Assembly (NCBI GenBank): GCA_017540815.1
Contig: JAFYAI010000130.1
Location: 1-53,327 of the forward strand
Direction of reading: 5' to 3'
From: Spirochaetales bacterium
GTDB lineage: Bacteria > Spirochaetota > GWE2-31-10 > MWDO01
Length of the DNA stretch: 53,327 bases
How positions within the stretch are numbered: position 1 is the first letter of the stretch; the number at the start of each line of letters is the position of its first letter. Shown here one piece after another: positions 27,159 through 35,655 of this stretch. The notes under the pieces are model-generated. The model had not been told where the DNA came from, did not search any database, and worked only from the letters and a program-made list of their open reading frames with translations. The translations under genes and the position numbers were made by a program.

Positions 27159-29060
27159 TTATCTCAAGTCTATCGTCATATTTGCGTAGCCTTTGTCCTC
27201 ATCACGATCCCACTCATCTTCACCGACAATCATATGAGTATATATGCGGACTCTGCACTCTATCTGATATACATCACCGGCAAACTCGCTCTTCGTAATG
27301 ACAAGTGCATGCGTGAGCTCATCAACCTTTGCACCGTTATATAATGCAGGATCTGCTCCGTCTATCAGCCAGATGTATTCATACAGTGTATCTTCCGTCA
27401 GCTCCTCGTTTTCCGCACAGTCAAGGACAGGCAGTATGTCGATCGTCAGGTCAGTTGGCAGACTCCTGAGTGTAAAGCTCTTTATAATACGGTTGAGTTC
27501 CAGTCCGCCGATGATGCCGCTGCCCTGTGTCGTCTTGCCGACATTCTCTTCCTTTACTGTCAGTGCCAGCGGATCACTTTCTTTGAGATAGCCGTTCTCT
27601 CCGGGCGTACCTGCTGCTTTCTTGCGAAGAGTGAGCGTCTGCCCGACTTCCGCAGCAAACTCATCAGTCGTCATATCGGAGTATGTCTCACCGCTGTCGA
27701 ACGACACCTCAAGCCGATAATCAATCCCGGCAAATCTTGCCTTGCCGCTGCTCAGCTGATACGGATCGCTGACAAGACTCGGCAGCTCCGACTCGGTGAA
27801 TGATGCCTGTACTACAGCATAAGCCTTTGCCCTGCCGTCGTTGAATCCGTCCTTCCTGCATGCGAATGTAAACTCCAGTGAAGAGATTGCAGTGTAATTA
27901 TACGAGTTGATTTTCCCAAAAGTCCAATCACCTGCATTTGCATTATATTCTTTGCCCAGCTCATCTGTCAATGTTCCGCTTATCTTAGTAAAGTCAAACT
28001 CTTCTCCGGCTTTAAGGATGCCGTCATAGATTAGAGCCGCATTCACAACCGTATGCAGGACTTTAACAGACGGCGAAACTATCGGTGTCTGCTTGCTACC
28101 GCTGTAAGTCTGCGTAACCTGCACACGCAGATATTTGTTCAGCAGATTGCTGACATTGCTGCTTGTCAACTCAAATGTCTTTGCAGTCGCTCCTGCAATG
28201 TCAGTCCACGACGAACCATCCGAAGATGACTGCCACTGATAATCTGCCGTACCTCCTGCCGTCTCTGCCTTGCTGCTGTCGCCCGTATTGTCTTCCGCAT
28301 AGAGTTTGGCAACATACAGACCGCTCTGATTATTGATAAGCACACTCTTAATCTGCACTTCGGCTTTGCAGTCATATAATATATAGCCGCTCGCTGCGAG
28401 ATTTTCGCCGTTGTTGCAGTTTGGTGTTATCGTGAAATGATACACTGCCGTTTTGCCGGTGTTCTCCGCATTGGTTACGAATGATTTCATATCGGCGAAT
28501 GTCCAGCCTGTCGTATTGACATCCAGCTTCGCAGGATCATCCGTGCTGTCATACTCTGCTGTGTCGTATACGCTAAACGACACTTCAATCTTCACTTTGT
28601 CCGACTCATAATTAGATACCAACTTAGGCTCACTCAAACTTACGCCCGCACCGGCATATACCGACACTCTCTCGATCAGATCTTCATTGAATCTGACTGC
28701 CGGCCAGTATGCGATCGCTCCGGTCGCATTGCTGTATCCGGATGCAGCGAATGTCACGGTATATGACTTGCCGCCCATGATACCTTTGAGCAATGATGCG
28801 AAACTAAGACTGATCTTGCCGCCCTTTACCACAGTCTGCACCGACTTACCGCTGCATGTCAGTGTAAGTGCAGTCCCCTCTGCCAGATTCACATCTGCCG
28901 TCAGATCATAAGTCAGGCTGTCGAACATGATATTGCTCACGGCAAATGTTTTGCCTGCCGAAGGTTTGTTGGACGAACTGCTGCTGCTGCCAGTGTCCGT
29001 GTCGCATCCGATAAACATCATCAGTGTCAGCAGCATCCCCAACAATACTCTAAATTTCAT
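27159..29060 (-). CDS. Large lipoprotein, multi-domain beta-sandwich surface protein
   Basis: 633 aa. Lipoprotein signal MKFRVLLGMLLTLMMFIGC (Cys at 19), then a poly-Ser linker SSSSSS. The rest is made of beta-rich immunoglobulin-like segments. One of them, about 270-335, has YQWQSSSDGSSWTDIAGAT and YLRVQVTQ, the pattern of bacterial Ig-like adhesin repeats. AGGAGG precedes the ATG. It is the first large gene after the leader ORF and terminator at 29095-29207, and is followed by the 1393-aa gene after 12 bp. The pair are probably secreted or surface-displayed together; no enzymatic motif is seen. Confidence 0.85.
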   Translation of the reverse strand: MKFRVLLGMLLTLMMFIGCDTDTGSSSSSSNKPSAGKTFAVSNIMFDSLTYDLTADVNLAEGTALTLTCSGKSVQTVVKGGKISLSFASLLKGIMGGKSYTVTFAASGYSNATGAIAYWPAVRFNEDLIERVSVYAGAGVSLSEPKLVSNYESDKVKIEVSFSVYDTAEYDSTDDPAKLDVNTTGWTFADMKSFVTNAENTGKTAVYHFTITPNCNNGENLAASGYILYDCKAEVQIKSVLINNQSGLYVAKLYAEDNTGDSSKAETAGGTADYQWQSSSDGSSWTDIAGATAKTFELTSSNVSNLLNKYLRVQVTQTYSGSKQTPIVSPSVKVLHTVVNAALIYDGILKAGEEFDFTKISGTLTDELGKEYNANAGDWTFGKINSYNYTAISSLEFTFACRKDGFNDGRAKAYAVVQASFTESELPSLVSDPYQLSSGKARFAGIDYRLEVSFDSGETYSDMTTDEFAAEVGQTLTLRKKAAGTPGENGYLKESDPLALTVKEENVGKTTQGSGIIGGLELNRIIKSFTLRSLPTDLTIDILPVLDCAENEELTEDTLYEYIWLIDGADPALYNGAKVDELTHALVITKSEFAGDVYQIECRVRIYTHMIVGEDEWDRDEDKGYANMTIDLR

Positions 29061-29094
29061 TATAAAACCCTCCTAATGAAATAAATGAAATAAA

Positions 29095-29136
29095 AAAACT
29101 CACAATGTGTGCTTCTCAGCACACATTGTGAGTTTT
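29095..29136 (-). terminator. Strong intrinsic terminator between a leader ORF and the lipoprotein operon
   Basis: A perfect 19-bp stem (29095-29113 with 29118-29136) with a four-base loop. On the minus strand it ends in seven T. It lies only about 20 bp before the ribosome-binding site of the 633-aa gene and nine bp after the stop of the 20-codon ORF. It is therefore either an attenuator in the operon leader or the end of a separate tiny transcript. Confidence 0.9.
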
Positions 29137-29144
29137 GTATATAC

Positions 29145-29207
29145 CTATGTAATTATTATTGAAGCATAATATGCCCTTAGCGATACGATGCGATATGTAC
29201 TAATCAT
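29145..29207 (-). CDS. 20-residue leader peptide upstream of the surface lipoprotein operon
   Basis: ATG at 29207 with AGGAG five bases upstream; stop TAG at 29145-29147. The predicted peptide is rich in Ile, Tyr, Ser and Arg (it contains STYRIVSLRAYYAS and ends in three Ile and Thr). It lies about 20 bases inside the transcript predicted from the promoter at 29235-29263 and directly before a strong terminator. The arrangement promoter, SD, short ORF, terminator, large genes is that of ribosome-mediated attenuation. No amino-acid biosynthesis gene is present, and I see no obvious alternative antiterminator pairing. Confidence 0.5.
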   Translation of the reverse strand: MISTYRIVSLRAYYASIIIT

Positions 29208-29234
29208 AAATGCTCCTGAGTGAGAATAATCTAT

Positions 29235-29263
29235 ATTATTGCGGATTTGTATTTGTTTGTCAA
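29235..29263 (-). promoter_or_regulatory. Promoter of the leader ORF / lipoprotein operon
   Basis: TTGACA (29263-29258), a 17-base spacer, AATAAT (29240-29235). The predicted start is near 29228, giving a leader of about 165 bases to the ATG at 29060. Confidence 0.75.
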
Positions 29264-29297
29264 GGGAAATTTTAAAAAAATGAGATTTATGCAAAAA

Positions 29298-29326
29298 ACC
29301 ACGGTTTTGCTATGCAAAACCGTGGT
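29298..29326 (-). terminator. rsmI terminator
   Basis: Perfect 13-bp stem ACCACGGTTTTGC / GCAAAACCGTGGT with a TAT loop, 8 bp after the rsmI stop, followed by six T on the minus strand. Confidence 0.9.
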
Positions 29327-29333
29327 AATAGTT

Positions 29334-30017
29334 TTAATAATTTCCGATCATCACAACGAACTCGCCTCTGATCTTATCAGGCTCACCTAATTGCGTGAAT
29401 ACTTCGTCAGCCGAACCGATTAGTTTCTGTTCGTTGATCTTAGTCAGCTCTTTGACTGCACAGACCTGTTTATCGGGATACACCTCACCGATGTCTTTGA
29501 TTACTTTGGCGACCTGATACGGGCTGGCGTATAGTATGATCGTTCCCTCGAATGACTTGTATCTCTCCAGCTCATTTTTACGGCGGCCTGACTTCGGCGA
29601 TAGGAATCCTATGAACGCAAACTTATCAGTGCGGAATCCGCTCACTATCAATGCTGTAATCACTGCCGCCGCACCGGGCACCGCTAAGACGCGGATGCCT
29701 TCTTCGACGCATTTATGGACGATGACCCATCCGGGATCTGATATACACGGTGTGCCGCAGTCGGTAATGAGAGCGACTGATTTGCCGGACCTGATCAAAT
29801 TCATAATGCCGTCAGCCGAGTGCTGCTCATTGTAACTGTGATATGCGATGAGGTGTTTATGTATATCATAATGATTGAGCAGTTTCAAAGAATGCCGTGT
29901 ATCCTCGCATGCTATCGTATCGACGCTTCGCAGCACATTCAGAGCACGCATAGAGATGTCGTCAAGATTGCCTATAGGTGTGGCAACAAGGTATAATCCG
30001 CACTGTATTTCTTCCAT
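29334..30017 (-). CDS. rsmI: 16S rRNA (cytidine-1402 2'-O) methyltransferase
   Basis: 227 aa. The tetrapyrrole-methylase-type fold is recognised from GLYLVATPIGNLDDIS at the N-terminus, VDTIACEDTRHSLKLL, AYHSYNE, ITDCGTPCISDPG and AVPGAAAVITALIVSGF. It uses S-adenosylmethionine to methylate the ribose of C1402 in the decoding centre of 16S rRNA, working with RsmH. Slightly shorter than the E. coli protein (286 aa), with a reduced C-terminal domain. Single gene: a repeat element lies upstream and a terminator downstream. Confidence 0.95.
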   Translation of the reverse strand: MEEIQCGLYLVATPIGNLDDISMRALNVLRSVDTIACEDTRHSLKLLNHYDIHKHLIAYHSYNEQHSADGIMNLIRSGKSVALITDCGTPCISDPGWVIVHKCVEEGIRVLAVPGAAAVITALIVSGFRTDKFAFIGFLSPKSGRRKNELERYKSFEGTIILYASPYQVAKVIKDIGEVYPDKQVCAVKELTKINEQKLIGSADEVFTQLGEPDKIRGEFVVMIGNY

Positions 30018-30053
30018 ATTAATTTATCCATTCAGATTGTGCAAAAAAGTCAT

Positions 30054-30180
30054 TGTCATTTCGACTGAAGCACAGCGAAACGGAGGAATCTCCTTTTTAT
30101 AGACCTCTGCAACGGCGTACACATCCGTATCGCCGCCCGCTCGGCATCCCTGCCGAGTGTCCACTGCGGTCGAGGTGACA
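30054..30180. mobile_element. MITE-like element with imperfect 17-bp terminal inverted repeats
   Basis: The left end TGTCATTTCGACTGAAG (30054-30070) and the right end CTGCGGTCGAGGTGACA (30164-30180) are inverted copies with four mismatches. The interior has a CTCGGCA/TGCCGAG hairpin (30140-30157). There is no ORF. The same end sequence (TGTCATTTCGACCGCAG on the opposite strand) closes the repeat at 20820-21008. It lies between the crp-like gene and rsmI. Non-autonomous: no transposase occurs in the window. Confidence 0.6.
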
Positions 30181-30209
30181 TTAATGCAAGTTTTTCCCAT
30201 TCTGCATTA

Positions 30210-31433
30210 TCAAAGTCCTGTATATTTGCCTGTTCGCTTGATAGACATCTCAACGAGCCGACCTGTCGTCTCGACCTGTTTCTTCAGTTCTTCGATGTCA
30301 CTTACGATAATGCGGTCAGCCTGCTCCTTGAATACTTTACCATTCTTAAAGATCTCCATCATTATCGGCTGGCTCTCTTCTTCTGTCAGACCGACCATCT
30401 TAGTCAGTTCGGCAACACCAAACTCAAATGTATGAGACTTACCGTGCTTGATGGCAATCTTCGACTTCTCCAACTGTATAAGCAGAGTATCATAAGTTCG
30501 CTGCAGTTTACTCTTCATCTGCAGGTTGAGCAACTGACGATACACGGTCCATGTCCGTTCAGCAAGCAAACATATCAGTCTTGTGATAGTCTGCGGCTGT
30601 TGTGAGATCATATTTTTGAAATTTTCCCTATTGACATACATAAGATTGCACCCGCCATAAGAGATCGCCGATGCAGATCTGGGCTTATTCTCAAGCAGAG
30701 CCATCTCTCCGAAAATATCACCTTCTTTCAGAACTGCCAGCAGCACTTCCTTATTGGCAACCATCTTGGTGATCTTGACTTTGCCGCTCTGCACGATATA
30801 CAGTGCATTACCGGGTTCATGCTCACAGAACACCATCGTATTGTCCGGATAAGTTCGCTTGAGTTCCTCACTGCTGCCGAGATATACCGCTTTGCTAAGA
30901 GATTTGATCTTCTGCAGGTTCATCTTCGCATTATGCACCTCGGAGTTAGTAGGACAATACTGCACAAACCGATAGAATGCGTAGAATGCTTCATTATATT
31001 GTTTCTGCTGCATATAATAGTTGCCAATGTCAAACAGATTAACAACATCCTCAACGGCATACGACTTGAGAGTCAGCTCGGCTATCTTGGTATCAAGTTC
31101 TCGCAGTTTACGAGAGAAGAATAACACAATCTTCATAGCGACAGGATTATTTTTGCAGATGAGCATCGGGAACTGTTCCTTGTAGACCATAATCAGTGAT
31201 ACATCAGTTACAGCCATCGCTGTTTCAATGGAATTATGCCCGCTCATCGCTGCTATTACTCCGAAGAAATCACCCGGATTGAGCATCTCTGTCTTGCCTT
31301 TCTCTGCATCACGCGTTACGGATACTTTGCCGCTGCGAATGATGAAGAAGTAATTGATCGGTGATCTCCCCTCGATGATAATATACGCACCCTTGGGAAA
31401 GTTGACTGTAGTAAGTTGTAATCCTGCTGCCAT
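30210..31433 (-). CDS. Protein with two cyclic-nucleotide-binding domains and a C-terminal winged-helix-like region
   Basis: 407 aa, cytoplasmic, no signal. The first cNMP-binding domain (about 10-125; IIRSGKVSVTRD, MLNPGDFFGVIAAMSG) has a degenerate phosphate-binding cassette. A TPR-like helical spacer (about 130-180, IGNYYMQQKQYNEAFYAFYR) follows. The second domain (about 190-305) has the full cassette GDIFGEMALLENKPRSASA, which suggests that only this one binds cAMP or a similar nucleotide. The last 90 residues resemble a Crp-type helix-turn-helix (VAELTKMVGLTEEESQPIM). Comparable double-domain proteins are known in treponemes. Likely a nucleotide-responsive regulator; DNA binding is not proven. 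Confidence 0.85.
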   Translation of the reverse strand: MAAGLQLTTVNFPKGAYIIIEGRSPINYFFIIRSGKVSVTRDAEKGKTEMLNPGDFFGVIAAMSGHNSIETAMAVTDVSLIMVYKEQFPMLICKNNPVAMKIVLFFSRKLRELDTKIAELTLKSYAVEDVVNLFDIGNYYMQQKQYNEAFYAFYRFVQYCPTNSEVHNAKMNLQKIKSLSKAVYLGSSEELKRTYPDNTMVFCEHEPGNALYIVQSGKVKITKMVANKEVLLAVLKEGDIFGEMALLENKPRSASAISYGGCNLMYVNRENFKNMISQQPQTITRLICLLAERTWTVYRQLLNLQMKSKLQRTYDTLLIQLEKSKIAIKHGKSHTFEFGVAELTKMVGLTEEESQPIMMEIFKNGKVFKEQADRIIVSDIEELKKQVETTGRLVEMSIKRTGKYTGL

Positions 31434-31540
31434 ATTCTGCTCTCTTTATTTCTTTAGTTACTCTGTATATCGGATTATTTTAATTTTTTTTAATATATTA
31501 TCATAGTTTAATTATCATCTCATCTCATTAAGAAAAATCC

Positions 31541-31576
31541 GATAAAAAAATCCGACTTTCGTCGGATTTTTTTATC
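31541..31576 (-). terminator. rplM-rpsI terminator
   Basis: Perfect 16-bp stem (31541-31556 with 31561-31576), core ATCCGAC/GTCGGAT, TTTC loop, with a seven-T run inside the 3' arm. It lies 15 bp past the rpsI stop. Confidence 0.95.
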
Positions 31577-31590
31577 GCAGAAAAAAGCAA

Positions 31591-31998
31591 TTATCTCTTT
31601 GAGAACTGGAATCTTCTTCGAGCTTTCTTCTGTCCGTATTTCTTTCGTTCAACCATACGAGGATCTCGTGTGAGGAACTTATTAGCTTTCAGAGCAGGAT
31701 GATTATTCTCATCTATAAGGTCGAATGCTCTTGCAATACCATGTCGGATAGCACCTGCCTGACCTGATAAACCTCCGCCATAAACATTAACGAGAATATC
31801 AGAGTCATTAGCGAAACTGATAGCCTCAAGCGGCTGTCTGATAATCATAACATAGTTGCCTGCAGGGAAATACTCTTCTACCGGCTTATCATTAACGATG
31901 ATCTTGCCTGTGCCTTTCTTTACGCGAACTCGTGCAACTGAGGTCTTCCTTCTGCCTGTAGCGAATACAACATCTTTAATCTTCTTTGCAGCTGACAT
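31591..31998 (-). CDS. rpsI: 30S ribosomal protein S9
   Basis: 135 aa. [20 protein letters not shown] at the N-terminus, [18 protein letters not shown] in the middle, and the basic tail [12 protein letters not shown], whose terminal Arg reaches the P-site tRNA in known ribosomes. AAAGGAG precedes the ATG. Follows rplM by 15 bp in the conserved rplM-rpsI operon. Confidence 0.98.
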   Translation of the reverse strand: MSAAKKIKDVVFATGRRKTSVARVRVKKGTGKIIVNDKPVEEYFPAGNYVMIIRQPLEAISFANDSDILVNVYGGGLSGQAGAIRHGIARAFDLIDENNHPALKANKFLTRDPRMVERKKYGQKKARRRFQFSKR

Positions 31999-32013
31999 CG
32001 CAATCTCCTTTTA

Positions 32014-32454
32014 TTATAATGACTCTACTACTACCGGCTTCTGTGAAACCTGCTTGTACTGGTCGTCTTTGTATACTCTAAGATTCTTGAACAACTCTCG
32101 TCCCAAAGGTCCTTTCGGCAGCATACCTTTGATAGCATGCTCAAGCGGCTTGATCGGGTTCTTGCCAAATAACTCATTGTAGTTCACGATCTTCAATCCG
32201 CCCGGGAAACCTGAGTGATTGTAATATAACTTATCTTCGCCTTTATTGCCGGACATAACGATCTTATCAACATTGATAATAACAACATTGTCACCTGTAT
32301 CAAGATAAGGTGTATAAATAGGCTTGTCCTTGCCTCGCAGAATAATCGCTGCTCTTGCAGCTACTTTACCAAGTTTCTGTCCTGCCGCATCAATGAGATA
32401 CCACTTCTTTTCTATATCTTTAGGCGTAACATTGTAAGTAGTGAATTTTTTCAT
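32014..32454 (-). CDS. rplM: 50S ribosomal protein L13
   Basis: 146 aa. WYLIDAAGQKLGKVAARAA, GDNVVIINVDKIVMSGNK and PLEHAIKGMLPKGPLGR are the family signatures. An early-assembly large-subunit protein. TAGGAG precedes the ATG. First gene of the rplM-rpsI operon; a 191-bp AT-rich gap separates it from the exported-protein gene upstream and should hold its promoter. Confidence 0.98.
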   Translation of the reverse strand: MKKFTTYNVTPKDIEKKWYLIDAAGQKLGKVAARAAIILRGKDKPIYTPYLDTGDNVVIINVDKIVMSGNKGEDKLYYNHSGFPGGLKIVNYNELFGKNPIKPLEHAIKGMLPKGPLGRELFKNLRVYKDDQYKQVSQKPVVVESL

Positions 32455-32645
32455 AATATCTCCTAATCACCGTATATTCAGTTTTATATCGTTTTTAATG
32501 TCATTTTTGCCAAATAAATCGCTTATAATACAACTATGACTTTATTTTCTCGTCGAAAAATTATAAGTTACTTATAACATTTTTCGGAAAAAAAGTCAAA
32601 TGTTTTGTAATAAGAAATGCACAATAATTGTCAAAAACAGGGAAA

Positions 32646-33443
32646 TTACATACCTTTGGACTCTTTAGTCGCTTTGCGTTGATCATCATCACCCAAGTCA
32701 TACTCTTCCTTGAGTTTATAGAAGTAGAATGCCTGTCCTGTGCGTTCCCAATTCTTCAGATACGCATACTGAGACATTTTGTTGCCTTCTACCTTCTTGC
32801 CAAGGTCCAACTTATCGGCGAACTCACATATCTTACCGCGGTAATCGTCATTCAGAGTCTTCTTATTGGTCACAAGGTCACAATACTGAGCGATAAACTC
32901 CATAAATGACCGCAACACCATATCGGCACCTGGAGCATACGGATCAAAGAGGAATGCGTCAAGTTTGCCATACATCATGCTCAATGCCATGAATATCTTG
33001 CCGGAAGTCTCATTGGTAAGTATAACTGCGAAAGTATCCATTACCTTGACCATCACACGATAATTCGGAATTTTATTTGTGCTTACAAGTTCCAAAAGGA
33101 AGTTAGCACAGTATGACTTATCATCGAGTTTCTGAGCGAGGATGTCGATAGCCTTGACCAGAGACTTCTCATCAGGGCGAGGATTATCAATCACAACCTG
33201 ATGCATCAGAGTAAGCAGTCTCTTAGAACCTTCTTCATTGAGACGCAGATCACCGTTATAGATACGACCAAGTATATCCCGATCATACTGGATCAGCTCA
33301 TACACATCGCCTTTCTCAACATAAGTCTGACGCGTCAGAGATGCAGCACGCACCCACGGATCAGTTACAATATCTTTAAACTCTGCATAAGCGAAAGCCG
33401 ACAAACACAGACTAAACAAACATAAAAAAACTATTCTTTTCAT
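32646..33443 (-). CDS. Exported helical protein of unknown function
   Basis: 265 aa. Sec signal of about 20 residues ending AYA. The mature part is almost entirely amphipathic helix (ARM/HEAT-like by eye), e.g. SLVKAIDILAQKLDDKSYCA, with a charged C-terminus (DDDQRKATKESKGM). It begins 20 bp after the pfk stop, so it is co-transcribed. I recognise no family. A periplasmic location is inferred from the signal alone. Confidence 0.75.
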   Translation of the reverse strand: MKRIVFLCLFSLCLSAFAYAEFKDIVTDPWVRAASLTRQTYVEKGDVYELIQYDRDILGRIYNGDLRLNEEGSKRLLTLMHQVVIDNPRPDEKSLVKAIDILAQKLDDKSYCANFLLELVSTNKIPNYRVMVKVMDTFAVILTNETSGKIFMALSMMYGKLDAFLFDPYAPGADMVLRSFMEFIAQYCDLVTNKKTLNDDYRGKICEFADKLDLGKKVEGNKMSQYAYLKNWERTGQAFYFYKLKEEYDLGDDDQRKATKESKGM

Positions 33444-33463
33444 TTCTGGAATCCCCTTCTGAC

Positions 33464-34807
33464 TTACTCACCGAATTTAACCGGCTGACCGGTTGTCTCC
33501 AACACTGACAGCCACATCTCACTCTCCGTATCCAACCGCTTATGCTCACTTGTAATGAGATCCATAGGCAGATGAACAAACTCTCCGTTGTATCGACCTA
33601 TAACGAGGTTAGTCTTGCCTGCCATACCTGCATGAACCGCATGCTGAGCCAACTGGAAACAATACAGCGAATCATTAGGCGTAGGCTCTGTCGAACGGAT
33701 AATATAACTTGGATCGATATATTTAACTGTTGTCGGCACATTGTGAGCCGCCATATATTTCTTGATCTCTTCTTTAAGGAACAGACCAATATCGAACAAT
33801 TTTTTATTGCCGGACGCATCATGAGCCTGATTGGTATCATCGAAGAAATTCTGTCCGGCTCCTTCTGCAACCAATATAACAGCATGGTGTGATCGCTGCA
33901 GACGATTCTTGAGCACTTCAAGGAACCCTCCGGGACCTTCCAACTTAAACGGTACTTCCGGTATCAAACAGAAGTTTACATCATTGGATGCAGTTGCCGC
34001 ATTTGCAGCGACAAAACCTGAACTTCGTCCCATTACTTTGACAATACCGATACCGTTGTATGCTCCCTTAGCCTCGACATGAGCAACATCTATCGCTTCA
34101 CATGCTTTGCTGAATGCAGTCTCAAATCCGAATGACTTATCGGTGTACATTATATCATTATCGATCGTCTTCGGGATACCGATGACACTGATCTTGAGAT
34201 TGCGCCGCTTGATCTCATCGGCAATATCCTTCGCACCGCGCAGCGTTCCGTCTCCTCCGATAGTGTAGAGGACACTGACATTCATCTGAGTGAGCTTATC
34301 CACTATCAGACCTGAGTCCTGCGGACCTCTTGAACTGCCCAGCATCGTTCCTCCGAGTTTATGGATATGCTCGACAGTCTCAGGTGTAAGATTGATCAGT
34401 CCATGACCAAAAGAATCAATGAATCCTTCATAGCCGTATTTCACTCCATAAGTAAACTGGTTATGATAGCGGTAGTAGTTCATATACGCTAACGCTCGGA
34501 TAACGGAGTTAAGTCCCGGGCAAAGTCCGCCGCAAGTAACGACTGCCGATCGCGTCTGTCCCGGAGTAAAATACAACTTCGAGCGCGGACCTGCTTTCTC
34601 AAATGACGGTATCTCTTTACCCTCATTGAGCCATTCTTTGAGTTCGTTCTGTGAGTTAATAGCGAGGACCCGCTCTTCGTCACTAACGAAATTGATAACG
34701 CCGTCGCCTTTTGTATCAGAGAACTTAAGCGGTGAGTCAATCGTTGCTTCACCCAATGACTCAATATTGAGGTCATAATTCAATAATTTCTTATGGTCAT
34801 ATCCCAT
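33464..34807 (-). CDS. 6-phosphofructokinase, spirochaete/trypanosome-like group
   Basis: 447 aa, the same length as the Borrelia enzyme. It phosphorylates fructose 6-phosphate in glycolysis. GGLCPGLNSVIRAL binds the phosphate donor. GGDGTLRGA carries Gly at the position that distinguishes ATP-dependent enzymes from pyrophosphate-dependent ones (GGDD), while IPKTIDND keeps the Lys usual in PPi enzymes. This Gly/Lys mix is the one found in trypanosome and plant ATP-dependent enzymes. MGRSSGFVAANAA follows. A TGGAG site precedes the ATG, and a TTGCAT-17-TATAAT promoter lies 27 bp upstream of the start. Donor specificity (ATP) is inferred. Confidence 0.93.
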   Translation of the reverse strand: MGYDHKKLLNYDLNIESLGEATIDSPLKFSDTKGDGVINFVSDEERVLAINSQNELKEWLNEGKEIPSFEKAGPRSKLYFTPGQTRSAVVTCGGLCPGLNSVIRALAYMNYYRYHNQFTYGVKYGYEGFIDSFGHGLINLTPETVEHIHKLGGTMLGSSRGPQDSGLIVDKLTQMNVSVLYTIGGDGTLRGAKDIADEIKRRNLKISVIGIPKTIDNDIMYTDKSFGFETAFSKACEAIDVAHVEAKGAYNGIGIVKVMGRSSGFVAANAATASNDVNFCLIPEVPFKLEGPGGFLEVLKNRLQRSHHAVILVAEGAGQNFFDDTNQAHDASGNKKLFDIGLFLKEEIKKYMAAHNVPTTVKYIDPSYIIRSTEPTPNDSLYCFQLAQHAVHAGMAGKTNLVIGRYNGEFVHLPMDLITSEHKRLDTESEMWLSVLETTGQPVKFGE

Positions 34808-34833
34808 GTTAAATCTCCATATATTGATACTCT

Positions 34834-34862
34834 ATTATATAATCAGATTGGAAAAAATGCAA
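34834..34862 (-). promoter_or_regulatory. pfk promoter
   Basis: TTGCAT (34862-34857), a 17-base spacer, TATAAT (34839-34834). Divergent from the TetR promoter about 70 bp away. Confidence 0.75.
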
Positions 34863-34931
34863 GCAAAATAATTATTTTTTTTCAAAAATAAAATATAATG
34901 TTAAAAATTTATCTGTTTTTCAAAATTTATC

Positions 34932-34960
34932 TTGCAAATTCTGAAAAAAACTTATATTAT
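34932..34960 (+). promoter_or_regulatory. Promoter of the TetR-accBC unit
   Basis: TTGCAA (34932-34937), a 17-base spacer, TATTAT (34955-34960). The predicted start near 34967 leaves a 32-base leader before the ATG at 34999. Confidence 0.7.
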
Positions 34961-34998
34961 AAAATATTAGAATTTATTGATATTTGAGATTCGCAACG

Positions 34999-35655
34999 AT
35001 GTTACCGACAAAAACATTTGAAGGACTGACAAAAGATAAACAGAAAAAGATCTATAATTCTGCAATCAAAGAATTTGCAGAAAAAGGATACAGTCAGGCT
35101 TCCACAACAAATATTTGCAAAGAAGCCAACATCTCCAAAGGATCGATTTTTCAGTATTTTCAGACTAAGACGGCTCTGTTTTTCTTTGTAGTTAAGAATG
35201 CTTTGCGTGAAGTAATTGATCATTACAAGTTTGATTACGAGATTAATGCAGAAAACCTGTCGCTGCAGGAGATTTTCTCTCGGTCATGCCGATCTCTTTT
35301 TGAGATCTATGAGAATTACCCCTACCACTACAGGCTTTATCAGCGTATCAATCACGAGGACGATGCACCAAACTATCATGAGATACGGAGATATTTGGCA
35401 CGGTTTGTCTCTCAGATGACGACGAGATTCATCTCTGTCGGACGCAAAAGGGATCTTATAAGGGAAGATATTTCGCCTGAGATGATGAGATTCATCGTGG
35501 AGAATTTCCTCATACGATTTATCGAAGAGTTCAGCGAAAAGGCAAACAGCAATGATGAAACGGTTAAGCATTCGCCTGAGTTTTTATCACGGCGCGACGA
35601 GCTTATCAATCAGGTTTTCACCATTCTGACAGAAGGTATATCGCAGAAAAAATAA
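34999..35655 (+). CDS. TetR-family transcriptional regulator
   Basis: 218 aa from the ATG at 34999; a TTG at 34984 is also in frame, and neither has a good ribosome-binding site. The N-terminal helix-turn-helix is clear: IYNSAIKEFAEKGYSQASTT, then ICKEANISKGSIFQYFQTKTAL. The C-terminal 150 residues form the ligand-binding helical domain, which cannot be tied to a ligand. It lies on the same strand 84 bp before accB and is divergent from pfk. I infer control of the downstream acetyl-CoA carboxylase genes or of itself, as FasR/FabR-like regulators do elsewhere. Confidence 0.9.
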   Translation: MLPTKTFEGLTKDKQKKIYNSAIKEFAEKGYSQASTTNICKEANISKGSIFQYFQTKTALFFFVVKNALREVIDHYKFDYEINAENLSLQEIFSRSCRSLFEIYENYPYHYRLYQRINHEDDAPNYHEIRRYLARFVSQMTTRFISVGRKRDLIREDISPEMMRFIVENFLIRFIEEFSEKANSNDETVKHSPEFLSRRDELINQVFTILTEGISQKK

